A stretch of 18,581 nucleotides of DNA from Thermoplasmata archaeon (GTDB taxonomy: Archaea > Thermoplasmatota > Thermoplasmata > UBA10834): the NCBI GenBank assembly GCA_022865445.1, contig JALHSX010000054.1, positions 1 to 18,581 on the forward strand, read 5' to 3'. How positions within the stretch are numbered: position 1 is the stretch's first letter; each line of letters begins with the position of its first letter. Under the pieces are notes generated by a model that was not told where the DNA came from, did no database searches, and saw only the letters and a program-made list of their open reading frames with translations. The position numbers and the translations under genes were made by a program. Of this stretch, positions 7,087-13,767 are shown piece by piece.

Positions 7087-7449
7087 ATGTCCAAAGTACT
7101 GATAGTCGAGGACGCGCCATTCATCAGGGAGATGATCCGCGACATCCTCGAATCACACGACCATGAGATCGCAGGAGAGGCCGCAAACGGGCTCGAGGCG
7201 ATTGAGAAGTACAAGGCTCTGAAACCCGACGTCGTGCTCATGGACATCTTGATGCCCGGGATGGACGGCCTGTCAGCGATCGTGAAGATCATGGAGCAGG
7301 ACCCGAAGGCGAAGATCATAGTCGTAAGTGCACTCGTCAAGGAAGCCCTGAGAAAGGAGGCCATGAGGGCTGGTGCGATTGACTTCGTTGCGAAACCGTT
7401 CCAGGTCGAACGACTGCTCGAGGCCGTCAGGGCTGCGACCACGGCGTAG
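7087..7449 (+). CDS. CheY-like single-domain response regulator
   Basis: This 120-residue protein is a stand-alone receiver domain. The acidic pocket is E8-D9, the phospho-acceptor is D53 in LMDILMPGMDG, the switch residue is S81 and the conserved lysine is K103 in AKPF. No output domain follows, so it signals by protein contact, as CheY does. A GGTGA ribosome-binding site lies four bases before the ATG. The next gene, 83 bp on and co-directional, encodes a DUF835 membrane protein, and the two may form one signalling unit. No histidine kinase or che/archaellum gene is in the window, so its phospho-donor is unknown. Confidence 0.95.
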   Translation: MSKVLIVEDAPFIREMIRDILESHDHEIAGEAANGLEAIEKYKALKPDVVLMDILMPGMDGLSAIVKIMEQDPKAKIIVVSALVKEALRKEAMRAGAIDFVAKPFQVERLLEAVRAATTA

Positions 7450-7532
7450 GGATGCACGCGCGGGTCGGCAGACAGAATTGAGTCAGCAGATCGTGCACAC
7501 TGCCAACATAAGCTCGAAGAAGGTAGTGCCTG

Positions 7533-8879
7533 ATGTCAGACTGGGTGTGGATAGGTTCCGTGGGTGCCGGTGCGATTTGTTTCGGAGCGGGAATGCTCGG
7601 TTGGATGAAATCACCGAACTCGCTTTCCGCCGGAATATTCCTGACCGCGATGATGACGACTTTCGTCGCCACGGTGACAGGCCCCTTGTTTGGAATTGTG
7701 GATCAGGTCCACGCTGAGATTGGAGTCACCATTGCAAAGGTGTTCGTGATCTCCGGGCTGCTCGCTCTGACACTCGTGTGGAATCTGTCGCTCGTATTCC
7801 CAATCGAAAGGAAAGCCAACTTCTGGCCCCCGAATCGAGTGGGCGCGATCATGATCATCGCTGCTGCGGCGACGATCATCTTGGGCGCGACGGCCACTCT
7901 GGACTACTCGGACCCCTCCACAGCTCGGCTTTCCAGGAGCACTTCAATGATCATTCTCTTGACAACCTCCGTTCAGATCTCCTCCATCACAGCCATTTTC
8001 CTCTATTCATGGTTCAGAGCTGAGACAGAGGGCAAGCGATCCGCTTGTGTTTTTCTTGTCGGCATTTGGTTGTTTTTCGCCAGCGAAATAGTGTGGGCCA
8101 TGGGAGTGGTGAATATCGGACCGTTCTCGCGTGGAAATGGAAATGTTGCAGAGTTGTCCATGATAGTTGCCGTTGCCGTTTCGGGATTGCTCTTCGCCGT
8201 CGCTATCGCGCGGGGACAGATAGTGATGATGGTGGCGCCCGCAGCGGAGAGGTCCGCCTCTAGCTCAAAAGCGAAGTTCAACCTGCTTCACAGACACGTC
8301 TATCTCGTGGAGGAGCCAAAGCCAGACTACTCATTCGCTTTGTTCTCGGACATCCTGAAAGGAAGATGCTTCGACTGTGGAAACGACGAGAGCTTTCCGT
8401 GCGAGAGCCTCGAATGCAGCTCATGCAGTCTGCCGTGTCCCTGCAAACAGTGCAAGAAGTACAGAAGCCGCCCGCAAGGAATCATCGTGACGAGACAGTT
8501 TCCCAAGGATGTTCGCTCGAAGTACTTCATCCAGACGACCCCCATCTTGTGGCTGTCGACGGTGGCGGGGAAGGACAACATGGACCCTTCCAAATTGAGC
8601 TTGCTCACCGACTACCTCGTCAATTTCATGGAGAAGTCGCAGAACGCAGTCATTCTCATCGATGGGATAGAGTACCTGGCAACTAGCAGCGATTTTTCCA
8701 GAACGCTCAGAGCCATTGACCGGTGGACTGAGACCGCTATGGCAAGCAGTACCAGGCTGATCCTATCGATAGATCAGAGGTCTTTCGATGCGAAAGAGGT
8801 GGCCATCCTCGAGAGGAACAGGGAGGTCGTGAAACCAGATGCGGCAGACAAGTGGAGGATCATCCCTGAGCCAGTGTGA
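7533..8879 (+). CDS. Seven-helix membrane protein with DUF835 domain and eight-cysteine insert
   Basis: This 448-residue protein has seven hydrophobic segments (about 5-25, 32-55, 66-90, 103-123, 137-160, 169-191, 206-226), followed by a cytoplasmic DUF835 domain (about 253-418). DUF835 features are the YLVEE start, the TRQFP segment (320-324), LWLST (339-343), and ILIDGIEYL (374-382). DUF835 is an archaeal domain often attached to sensory or membrane modules; its chemistry is not known to me. Unusually, residues 279-307 contain eight cysteines (279, 282, 290, 295, 298, 302, 304, 307), spaced as CxxC-like pairs, between the first and second parts of the domain. This looks like a zinc- or iron-sulfur-binding insert. 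The gene follows the CheY-like gene and is probably co-transcribed with it. Confidence 0.87.
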   Translation: MSDWVWIGSVGAGAICFGAGMLGWMKSPNSLSAGIFLTAMMTTFVATVTGPLFGIVDQVHAEIGVTIAKVFVISGLLALTLVWNLSLVFPIERKANFWPPNRVGAIMIIAAAATIILGATATLDYSDPSTARLSRSTSMIILLTTSVQISSITAIFLYSWFRAETEGKRSACVFLVGIWLFFASEIVWAMGVVNIGPFSRGNGNVAELSMIVAVAVSGLLFAVAIARGQIVMMVAPAAERSASSSKAKFNLLHRHVYLVEEPKPDYSFALFSDILKGRCFDCGNDESFPCESLECSSCSLPCPCKQCKKYRSRPQGIIVTRQFPKDVRSKYFIQTTPILWLSTVAGKDNMDPSKLSLLTDYLVNFMEKSQNAVILIDGIEYLATSSDFSRTLRAIDRWTETAMASSTRLILSIDQRSFDAKEVAILERNREVVKPDAADKWRIIPEPV

Positions 8880-8893
8880 CCTACGAAAATAGA

Positions 8894-9006
8894 TGGTCCC
8901 GACTCCCGGATTTGAACCGGGGGCCTGCTGATTTCAGCGACTGAGATCGGGCGTACCGATTTCCATACTACAGTCAGCCGCTCTTGCCAGTCTGAGCTAA
9001 GTCGGG
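8894..9006 (-). tRNA. tRNA-Tyr (GUA) with intron; CCA encoded
   Basis: The minus strand folds as a tRNA: acceptor CCCGACT (9006-9000) pairs with AGTCGGG, the discriminator is A at 8897, the T arm is CCCGG-TTCAAAT-CCGGG and the D stem is GCTC/GAGC. The anticodon stem GCTGA/TCAGC encloses CTGTAG, then an insertion, then A, giving anticodon GUA. C1-G72 and A73 are the archaeal Tyr identity pattern. A 35-base intron occupies 8933-8967. The CCA tail is in the DNA at 8894-8896. A TATA-like element at 9052-9060 is suitably placed. Confidence 0.95.
8933..8967 (-). other. tRNA-Tyr intron at position 37/38
   Basis: The 35-base intron sits at the standard archaeal site after nucleotide 37. It contains an ATCGG/CCGAT stem. 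A bulge-helix-bulge can be drawn with bulges AG^T and AA^A and a 4-bp central helix in which one U-U mismatch and one G-U pair occur, so it is a relaxed substrate for the splicing endonuclease. Confidence 0.85.
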
Positions 9007-9051
9007 ATTCCTGCGCCAGAACATATGCAGCGCGCACCCTATTATGGATAT

Positions 9052-9060
9052 CGTATAAAT
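9052..9060 (-). promoter_or_regulatory. Candidate TATA box of tRNA-Tyr
   Basis: The minus strand reads ATTTATACG about 46-54 bp ahead of the mature tRNA 5' end, which would leave a 5' leader of about 20-25 bases for RNase P to remove. Confidence 0.45.
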
Positions 9061-9127
9061 CGTTTTTCGAAGGGCTACATGTGCAGGCCGAACGGCTTTC
9101 GAGAGCACGCGCGAAACAAAAACGAAG

Positions 9128-9137
9128 TATTATATAT
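9128..9137 (+). promoter_or_regulatory. TATA box of the CopG-type regulator gene
   Basis: The plus strand reads TATTATATAT. Transcription is expected to begin near 9156-9161, only a few bases ahead of the candidate ACG start at 9164. Confidence 0.5.
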
Positions 9138-9163
9138 TTCTGACCAATATAAGGGGCTGTCCG

Positions 9164-9466
9164 ACGCCGGTAAGGCAGAAGAGGTACAAAGGGCGTCACG
9201 AGGAAAAGGCGGCAGCGGGGCGATTTACCACGGAGCCAGACACTGAGAAGATCACCATCCGCATACCGCACAGACACCTGCGTGCTCTCGACTTCCTCGT
9301 GGAAATCGATGATTTCCCCTCGCGCTCCGAAGCGATCAGGGCTTCGATCAGGGACCTCATCTATGCCAGGCTGGAGTTGGTAGTCGACCGCATGAAGAAG
9401 TTCGAGCACGCAGAACAGAGTCTTGCGGCCATCAGAACATACGAAGAAAAGTACCTAAAGAAGTAG
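9164..9466 (+). CDS. CopG/RHH-type DNA-binding regulator with non-canonical start
   Basis: The frame ending at TAG 9466 encodes TEKITIRIPHRHLRALDFL, then DDFPSRSEAIRASIRDL, the beta-strand plus two helices of a ribbon-helix-helix (CopG/NikR-like) DNA-binding domain, then a helical tail ending EEKYLKK. The frame contains no ATG, GTG or TTG upstream of the domain. The best candidate is ACG at 9164, with AAGGGG seven bases before it and a TATA box at 9128-9137; it would give MPVRQKRYKGR-like basic N-terminus and 100 residues. ATA at 9149 is the alternative, but it would lie at or before the predicted transcript start. A sequence error that destroyed the start is also possible. A T-run terminator follows at 9534-9540. 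Targets are unknown. Confidence 0.75.
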   Translation, partial: TPVRQKRYKGRHEEKAAAGRFTTEPDTEKITIRIPHRHLRALDFLVEIDDFPSRSEAIRASIRDLIYARLELVVDRMKKFEHAEQSLAAIRTYEEKYLKK

Positions 9467-9528
9467 TCAGAACGGGATGGGATGCACTCTAACTACTCAT
9501 TTCAGAGGTCACCAATCAGGATAACCTC

Positions 9529-9545
9529 CCCCCTTTTTTTATTTC
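9529..9545 (+). terminator. T-rich archaeal terminator after the CopG-type gene
   Basis: A C-run followed by seven T (9534-9540), then ATTTC, lies about 65 bp after the regulator stop. Archaeal RNA polymerase terminates at such T-tracts without needing a hairpin. It also insulates the convergent PAC2-family gene. Confidence 0.55.
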
Positions 9546-9581
9546 AATGCGAGCCACGCTGAACGTTTGTGCTATTCCACG

Positions 9582-10340
9582 TCATCCGATGTACCCCAGA
9601 TCCTCTCTCTTGGGCTCGACTGGCGGCTCCGCTTCTCTTAGCTTGGAAGTGATCTGGTCGATCTGCTGGGCCTTGGTCTCGAGTTCCGTGAAGTCGATCT
9701 TGACGCCCAGTATCTTCGCGAGCACTTCGAGGACTGCTTGAGCTCCCTTGGGATCGACGAAGTATCCTGAGGTCTCGCCCATTAGACACACGCTCCGCAT
9801 GCCGTACAAGTTGCCGAGCCCGAGCAGCAGGCCGCTGGCACCTACAATGCCGCTTCCAGGCTCGCCCTTCGAGAACGTAACGCCGAAATTCTTCATCTCC
9901 TCGACAAGCTCGATGTCCGTCGCTGCGCCCAGGACCCTCGGCTTCTCGATCATCTTGCCCAGGCCGTAACCCCCGAGCGTGAAAATCCTTCTGACGCCTA
10001 GGTCCTTCGCGATCTTGAGCGTCTTGTCCGATAGCTCGTACTGCCCGTCCGGGGTCAGACCCTGGTAGTCTCCTATCATGATGACGATGTCGTTGTTGGC
10101 ATCAGGCCTTTGCACGTAGTATATCTCGTTGCTGACGAGCCTGATGGTCCCCGCATCGTTCACGAGGACTTGCGGCGGGAAGAACTTGGAAAACATCTCC
10201 GCGAACTTCACTGCTTTCAGCTGGTCCACGAGATGCTCTGCGGCCAGCTTGCCGACATTCCCCACACCCGGCAGACCCTCTACCAGGATAGGTTCCCTCA
10301 GGACAGGCTTCTCCTTGAATACGACAACGATATCTTCCAT
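9582..10340 (-). CDS. PAC2-family protein (proteasome assembly chaperone-like)
   Basis: This 252-residue protein belongs to the PAC2 family: PILVEGLPGVGNVGKLAAEHL (17-37 region), FFPPQVLVNDAGTIRL, IMIGDYQGLTPDGQYEL, and GGYGLGK are its characteristic blocks. Archaeal members such as PbaB are proteasome assembly chaperone homologues, though the role of most is inferred. A helical C-terminal tail ends DLGYIG, with tyrosine third from the end, so it is not a strict HbYX motif. The ATG at 10340 directly abuts the Nop10 stop, and it is the last gene of the L44e-S27e-aIF2alpha-Nop10 operon, an arrangement common in archaea. Confidence 0.9.
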   Translation of the reverse strand: MEDIVVVFKEKPVLREPILVEGLPGVGNVGKLAAEHLVDQLKAVKFAEMFSKFFPPQVLVNDAGTIRLVSNEIYYVQRPDANNDIVIMIGDYQGLTPDGQYELSDKTLKIAKDLGVRRIFTLGGYGLGKMIEKPRVLGAATDIELVEEMKNFGVTFSKGEPGSGIVGASGLLLGLGNLYGMRSVCLMGETSGYFVDPKGAQAVLEVLAKILGVKIDFTELETKAQQIDQITSKLREAEPPVEPKREDLGYIG

Positions 10341-10508
10341 CTAGGTCCCCTTCATCTCGTTCTTCAGCCGCCTTCTGTATTCTCCGTACCTATCCTCAGG
10401 AGAGTACTTGGCAGGCATAGTCATGAACGTAGTCCCTCCGCACTTGGGGCACGGTTCTTTCAATGTGTATTCTCTGCACGAGGAGCACTTCCTCAGAAGG
10501 GTCTTCAT
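10341..10508 (-). CDS. nop10: Nop10, H/ACA ribonucleoprotein small subunit
   Basis: This 55-residue protein starts at ATG 10508. Cysteines C8, C11, C20 and C23 form the zinc ribbon, and PAKYSPEDRYGEYRR is the conserved C-terminal helix region. Nop10 binds the Cbf5 pseudouridine synthase in H/ACA RNPs that modify rRNA. Its start overlaps the aIF2-alpha stop (TGA at 10505-10507), and its stop abuts the PAC2-family start, so it is translated within the operon. Confidence 0.96.
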   Translation of the reverse strand: MKTLLRKCSSCREYTLKEPCPKCGGTTFMTMPAKYSPEDRYGEYRRRLKNEMKGT

Positions 10509-11290
10509 TTCGCCTCATTTCTCTTGAAGCTTGCAGAGCCTCCTGCCTTCTGGACTGCAGCGGTGATCTTAGTGACCGTCACCTTGAGCTCCTGCTCGGC
10601 GACCTTGTAATCCTCGGCGGTGACGGTGATGCGGTACTTCGGAGCACCTACGTAGTGGATGTTCACAGCGGCGTCATCAGTGTCGACTCCTATCGCAAGG
10701 GCTTTCTTGATGTGGTCGATGCCGTCCGATCCTGGGTTGCTTATCTCGAGGGTCCCGTCGATCGTGACGGACGGGGCCTGAATGTTCTCCTTCGCGACCT
10801 CGGTCACTGCGGCAGCCCATTTCTTGTCGAGGCCGACCTCCTTCAGCGCATCTGAGTTGACAGTGACCTCCTCGAAGGCGGTGAAGAGCGCGCCGTACTC
10901 GGCGATGAGCTTCTCGCCAGCTTCGGCATAAGCCTCCTCGAGGTTCTTGCCCATCTTTGTGCCTACGATCTCGAGGAGTTTCTCCGCTTTCTTCTCGTTC
11001 TTCCACTCCTGGATCTTCTCGCGCTTCTGGTGTTCGTTCACCTGCTTGAGAGTGAGATCGATGTGACCCCTCTCTTTGTCGACGCTGAGAACCTTGCAGA
11101 CGATCTTCTGGCCTTCGCGAACGTGGTCCCTGATGTACTTGACCCAGCCAGTCGCGACATCTCTTACGTGGATGAAGCCTTCCCTGCCGCCGTACTCGTC
11201 CAGTGATACGAATGCTCCAAAATTCTTGACGTTCTGCACACCGCAGACAACCATGTCTCCGACTTCGGGATACTCGACCTTGTGTGGCAT
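10505..11290 (-). CDS. eif2a: Translation initiation factor 2 subunit alpha (aIF2-alpha)
   Basis: This 261-residue protein begins with an S1 RNA-binding domain (residues about 8-85: NFGAFVSLDEYGGREGFIHV, then GWVKYIRDHVREGQK), then a helical middle domain (EWKNEKKAEKLLEI) and an alpha-beta domain that binds the gamma subunit. The factor delivers initiator Met-tRNA to the small ribosomal subunit. The start is ATG 11290, which overlaps the S27e stop as TAATG; a longer frame to 11431 runs back through S27e and is rejected. It lies in the conserved L44e-S27e-aIF2alpha-Nop10 cluster. Confidence 0.97.
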   Translation of the reverse strand: MPHKVEYPEVGDMVVCGVQNVKNFGAFVSLDEYGGREGFIHVRDVATGWVKYIRDHVREGQKIVCKVLSVDKERGHIDLTLKQVNEHQKREKIQEWKNEKKAEKLLEIVGTKMGKNLEEAYAEAGEKLIAEYGALFTAFEEVTVNSDALKEVGLDKKWAAAVTEVAKENIQAPSVTIDGTLEISNPGSDGIDHIKKALAIGVDTDDAAVNIHYVGAPKYRITVTAEDYKVAEQELKVTVTKITAAVQKAGGSASFKRNEAK

Positions 11291-11478
11291 TACTCGACCT
11301 CTCCGAGCAGCTGCCCCCTGACGACACCCTTCCCACCAGCGGGTTTTATCAAAGTGGCGCCGCACACGTTGCACTTCACCTGAGTCGCAGGCTTGTTGAA
11401 CGCGATCTGCTCGTTGCCGCAGTCCGGACATTTCACAGTGATGAACTTGGACTTGGGCGCTGGAATCTTGCTATTCAT
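11290..11478 (-). CDS. rps27e: 30S ribosomal protein S27e
   Basis: This 62-residue protein has the S27e zinc ribbon (C17, C20, C36, C39) in FITVKCPDCGNEQ and QVKCNVCGATL. The ATG at 11478 is three bases after the L44e stop and carries a GAGG ribosome-binding site; its TAA overlaps the aIF2-alpha ATG by one base. Confidence 0.97.
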   Translation of the reverse strand: MNSKIPAPKSKFITVKCPDCGNEQIAFNKPATQVKCNVCGATLIKPAGGKGVVRGQLLGEVE

Positions 11479-11481
11479 TCC

Positions 11482-11763
11482 TCAGGCCTCCTTCAATTCG
11501 AACGTCTTGGATCTGATACATGTCCGCTGATGAGCCTTCTTGCAGACCTTGCACCTGTACCTGAGCGCGACCTTGACCGTGGGCTTCTGCCTGCCTTCGT
11601 ACTTGGGCCTCGGGAAACCGCCGTAGCCTGCTGTCGCCCTCCTGTATCTCCTCTGCCCCCACTTGAGTTCGCTCCTCGGCCGAGACTTCACTCTCTCGAC
11701 CTCGTGCTCCGTGTGTTTCTTGCACTTGGGGCAGTACTCTTTTGTGACTCTGGGCATCTTCAT
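11482..11763 (-). CDS. rpl44e: 50S ribosomal protein L44e
   Basis: This 93-residue protein has the L44e features: KEYCPKCKKHTEHEV with C11 and C14, the basic central part ending GYGGFPRP, and the second cysteine pair C71 and C74. It sits near the E site of the large subunit. ATG 11763 or the second ATG at 11757 (residue 3, MPRVTKEYC) could be used; the shorter form matches the usual N-terminus. It is the first gene of the translation operon, with a TATA box at 11809-11817. Confidence 0.96.
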   Translation of the reverse strand: MKMPRVTKEYCPKCKKHTEHEVERVKSRPRSELKWGQRRYRRATAGYGGFPRPKYEGRQKPTVKVALRYRCKVCKKAHQRTCIRSKTFELKEA

Positions 11764-11808
11764 TTCTATCAGTGGCCCTCAGGGCAGAACACGAGTAAGC
11801 GGCAACTT

Positions 11809-11817
11809 GTATTAAAG
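11809..11817 (-). promoter_or_regulatory. TATA box of the L44e translation operon
   Basis: The minus strand reads CTTTAATAC. Transcription would start near 11786, about 23 bases before the first L44e ATG. The promoter drives five overlapping or abutting genes. Confidence 0.5.
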
Positions 11818-11921
11818 GATTGCCGAATTGGCCGCTACGATATTTGCGTGCTGACGTGGACTCCGCAAGACGATAAAGTTCATCATCGGCCACGGTAAAT
11901 ATCTTCCATATTGGATGGAAA

Positions 11922-11932
11922 GGAATATATAT
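11922..11932 (+). promoter_or_regulatory. TATA box of the winged-helix regulator gene
   Basis: GAATATATATA is a strong TATA element 31-41 bp ahead of ATG 11963. It lies downstream of an in-frame ATG at 11915, which rules that ATG out as the normal start. Confidence 0.6.
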
Positions 11933-11962
11933 ACGGCAATTAATAATTGGCTAGGACATAAT

Positions 11963-12328
11963 ATGACGGACAAAGGGCTCACGAAGAAAGACGAGATGCT
12001 CGTCGAGCTTCTCATGCGCACCGGCCTGTCGAAGAACATGGCCAAGACACTTGTTTTCCTGAGAAAGAAGGAGGAGACCACGTCCGTCGAGATCGAGAGC
12101 GCCACGAGCCTGAGGCAGCCAGAAGTGTCGATCGCGATGCAAGAGCTGCGGAGGCGCAAGTGGGTCAGCAAGCGGGACATCAAGAAGGAGGGCAAGGGAA
12201 GGCCCGTTCACTCGAACAAGCTCTCGATACCGTTCGACAAGATAATCGAGATCATTGAGGCCGAAGAGCGGAAGAAGATCGAGTTGATCGAGAGCAGCAT
12301 AAAGCAGCTCAAGGAGCTCGCGAAGTAG
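11963..12328 (+). CDS. Winged-helix transcriptional regulator, TrmB/ArsR-like
   Basis: With ATG 11963 the protein has 121 residues. GLSKNMAKTLVFLRKKEETTSVEIESATSLRQPEVSIAMQELRRRKWV (about 20-67) reads as a winged helix-turn-helix: helix, turn, a recognition helix beginning RQPEVS, then a basic wing (KREIKKEGKGRP-like, about 70-82). The end is a charged helix (EIIEAEERKKIELIESSIKQLKEL) that probably dimerises as a coiled coil. No ligand domain is present. The start was chosen from the TATA box at 11922-11932 and an AGGA six bases ahead. Its last 20 bp overlap the convergent rpiA. It diverges from the ribosomal operon; control of that operon is possible but not shown. Confidence 0.85.
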   Translation: MTDKGLTKKDEMLVELLMRTGLSKNMAKTLVFLRKKEETTSVEIESATSLRQPEVSIAMQELRRRKWVSKRDIKKEGKGRPVHSNKLSIPFDKIIEIIEAEERKKIELIESSIKQLKELAK

Positions 12329-13016
12329 ACCTCGGGCGAAGGACGCTTTCCTTTTCCAGTATTTCGATTCCTCCCTTTTTCGCGACTATGACCTTGTCTG
12401 CGAGTCCGAGAAAGAGCCCGCTGTCGACCACGCCCGGGATGAGGTTGACATCTGTCTCCAGCCTTGTTGGATCGTCGATCTTCGCGAACTTGCAGTCAAC
12501 GATGTAGTTGCCATTGTCGCTCACGAACCGCTCCCCATGTCTTGTCCTGAGCAAGCACCGGCATCCCAACTGCTCGAGCAGATGAATGGTCGCCTCGTGG
12601 GAGAACTTGACGATCTCGACAGGTAGCGGGACCTTCTGTCCGAGAAAGTCGACGAGCTTCGATTCATCAACGATTATGATCTCAAGATTCGTAGCAGTAG
12701 CCACTATCTTCTCTCGAACGAGCGCTCCCCCCAGACCCTTGACGAGGTTGAGAGCTGGATCCACCTCATCAGCTCCGTCTATTGTAAGGTCAATCACTGA
12801 ACGTGCCTTGAGCTCTCCGATCGGGATCCCCGCCGAACGGCCGATATCCTCCGACTCTTTCGATGTCGGGATGCCGACGATCTTGACTCCCGCCTGGACC
12901 ATCTCGCCAATCAGCTTTATGGCGATCTTAGCCGTGGAGCCGCTCCCAAGTCCAACGACCATCCCATCCTCGACGTACTTGACCGCCTCCCTAGCTGCAA
13001 CTTCCTTGAGGTCCAA
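12309..13016 (-). CDS. rpiA: Ribose-5-phosphate isomerase A
   Basis: This 235-residue protein has all RpiA blocks: VGLGSGSTA (21-29), DGADEVD (80-86), KGLGGALVREK (93-103) with the catalytic E102 and K93, and VDSGLF near the C-terminus. It interconverts ribose-5-phosphate and ribulose-5-phosphate, linking to the transketolase/transaldolase operon at the other end of the window. The start is TTG at 13016, four bases after the creatininase-family stop, with GGGTGTGAG spanning that stop as ribosome-binding site; no ATG exists near the conserved N-terminus. The short C-terminal tail overlaps the convergent regulator gene by 20 bp. Confidence 0.96.
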   Translation of the reverse strand: MDLKEVAAREAVKYVEDGMVVGLGSGSTAKIAIKLIGEMVQAGVKIVGIPTSKESEDIGRSAGIPIGELKARSVIDLTIDGADEVDPALNLVKGLGGALVREKIVATATNLEIIIVDESKLVDFLGQKVPLPVEIVKFSHEATIHLLEQLGCRCLLRTRHGERFVSDNGNYIVDCKFAKIDDPTRLETDVNLIPGVVDSGLFLGLADKVIVAKKGGIEILEKESVLRPRSTSRAP

Positions 13017-13020
13017 TTGC

Positions 13021-13767
13021 TCACACCCTTGTAATCCCGAAATTCCTGCTGATGAGCTCGCATAGCCTACCCACTACATAGTTGTCGACAGTCTTCCCTT
13101 TCTTTCCGGAGGCACGAGATGTGTCTCCGTAGATCCCATCGGGGAAGTACTTCTCCGGGTCTGGAAGGACCATGAACTCCGGAGGCCTCGTCTTCCCATT
13201 CGGCCTCGACCTGCCAACCAAATCGGGCCGTATGCCTAGTATGCGTGATGTCTCAAGCTCTCCTCCGTGGCCATCCTTCTTCGGGAACTCCTTTCCCAGC
13301 AGCTCATAGGCGATATCGTAGTCGGAGAGAACCATCACCCTGAGTCTTGGGTTCTTCTCGACCGCCCTCTGCGCGCCGAGTCTGATAGCCGCCATGTGGC
13401 CGGAGCCAGCATGGCCAGTCAGAACGAGTATCTTGTCAATCCCGTTTCTCCCGAGTTCTGAAACGATGTCATACGCGAGTCCCTGCACGGTCTCGGATGA
13501 GAGGGATATTGTTCCTGGAAAATTGCGCGTTGTCCGGCATTCGCCATATCGAATTGGAGGACAGACGATCGCGTTGAATTCGAGGGCTATCCTCCGGCAT
13601 ATCTCCTCGGCCTGGAACGAGTCCGTGCAGAGCGGAAGATGCGAGCCATGCTCCTCCACAGAGCCGACCGGGACGATGACCAACGGTTTCCGCTTCACAA
13701 GCCTGGCGAATTCGTCGCTTGTGAGTTCCTCCATGAGCACGAGTTCATTTCGCGACTTTGCCGACAT
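13021..13767 (-). CDS. Creatininase-family amidohydrolase
   Basis: With ATG 13767 the protein has 248 residues. Likely metal ligands are E39/H40 in PVGSVEEHGSHLPLCTD, D49, H119 in TGHAGSGH, and E170 or E172 in DGHGGELETS; GIYGDTSRASGKKG (211-224) is the family C-terminal block. Members hydrolyse amide bonds in creatinine, mycofactocin precursors or, as ArfB in methanogens, a formamidopyrimidine of the riboflavin/F420 pathway; which applies here is unknown. The GHAGSG sequence replaces the common GHGGN. The start is set by a strong GGGGGGTGAG site (13772-13780) five bases ahead; it overlaps the zinc-ribbon gene by 23 bp. rpiA follows in the same operon. Confidence 0.87.
   Translation of the reverse strand: MSAKSRNELVLMEELTSDEFARLVKRKPLVIVPVGSVEEHGSHLPLCTDSFQAEEICRRIALEFNAIVCPPIRYGECRTTRNFPGTISLSSETVQGLAYDIVSELGRNGIDKILVLTGHAGSGHMAAIRLGAQRAVEKNPRLRVMVLSDYDIAYELLGKEFPKKDGHGGELETSRILGIRPDLVGRSRPNGKTRPPEFMVLPDPEKYFPDGIYGDTSRASGKKGKTVDNYVVGRLCELISRNFGITRV

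Noticed and set aside
9025..9246. 73-codon plus-strand frame ahead of and overlapping the CopG-type gene
   Set aside because: It runs through the tRNA-Tyr promoter, crosses the CopG-type TATA box and ends out of frame; composition is unlike a conserved protein. It was considered as the 5' part of a frameshifted gene, but homology begins only in the other frame.
10505..11431. Longer aIF2-alpha start at 11431
   Set aside because: The extra 47 codons overlap S27e in another frame; ATG 11290 gives the standard N-terminus and the TAATG overlap.
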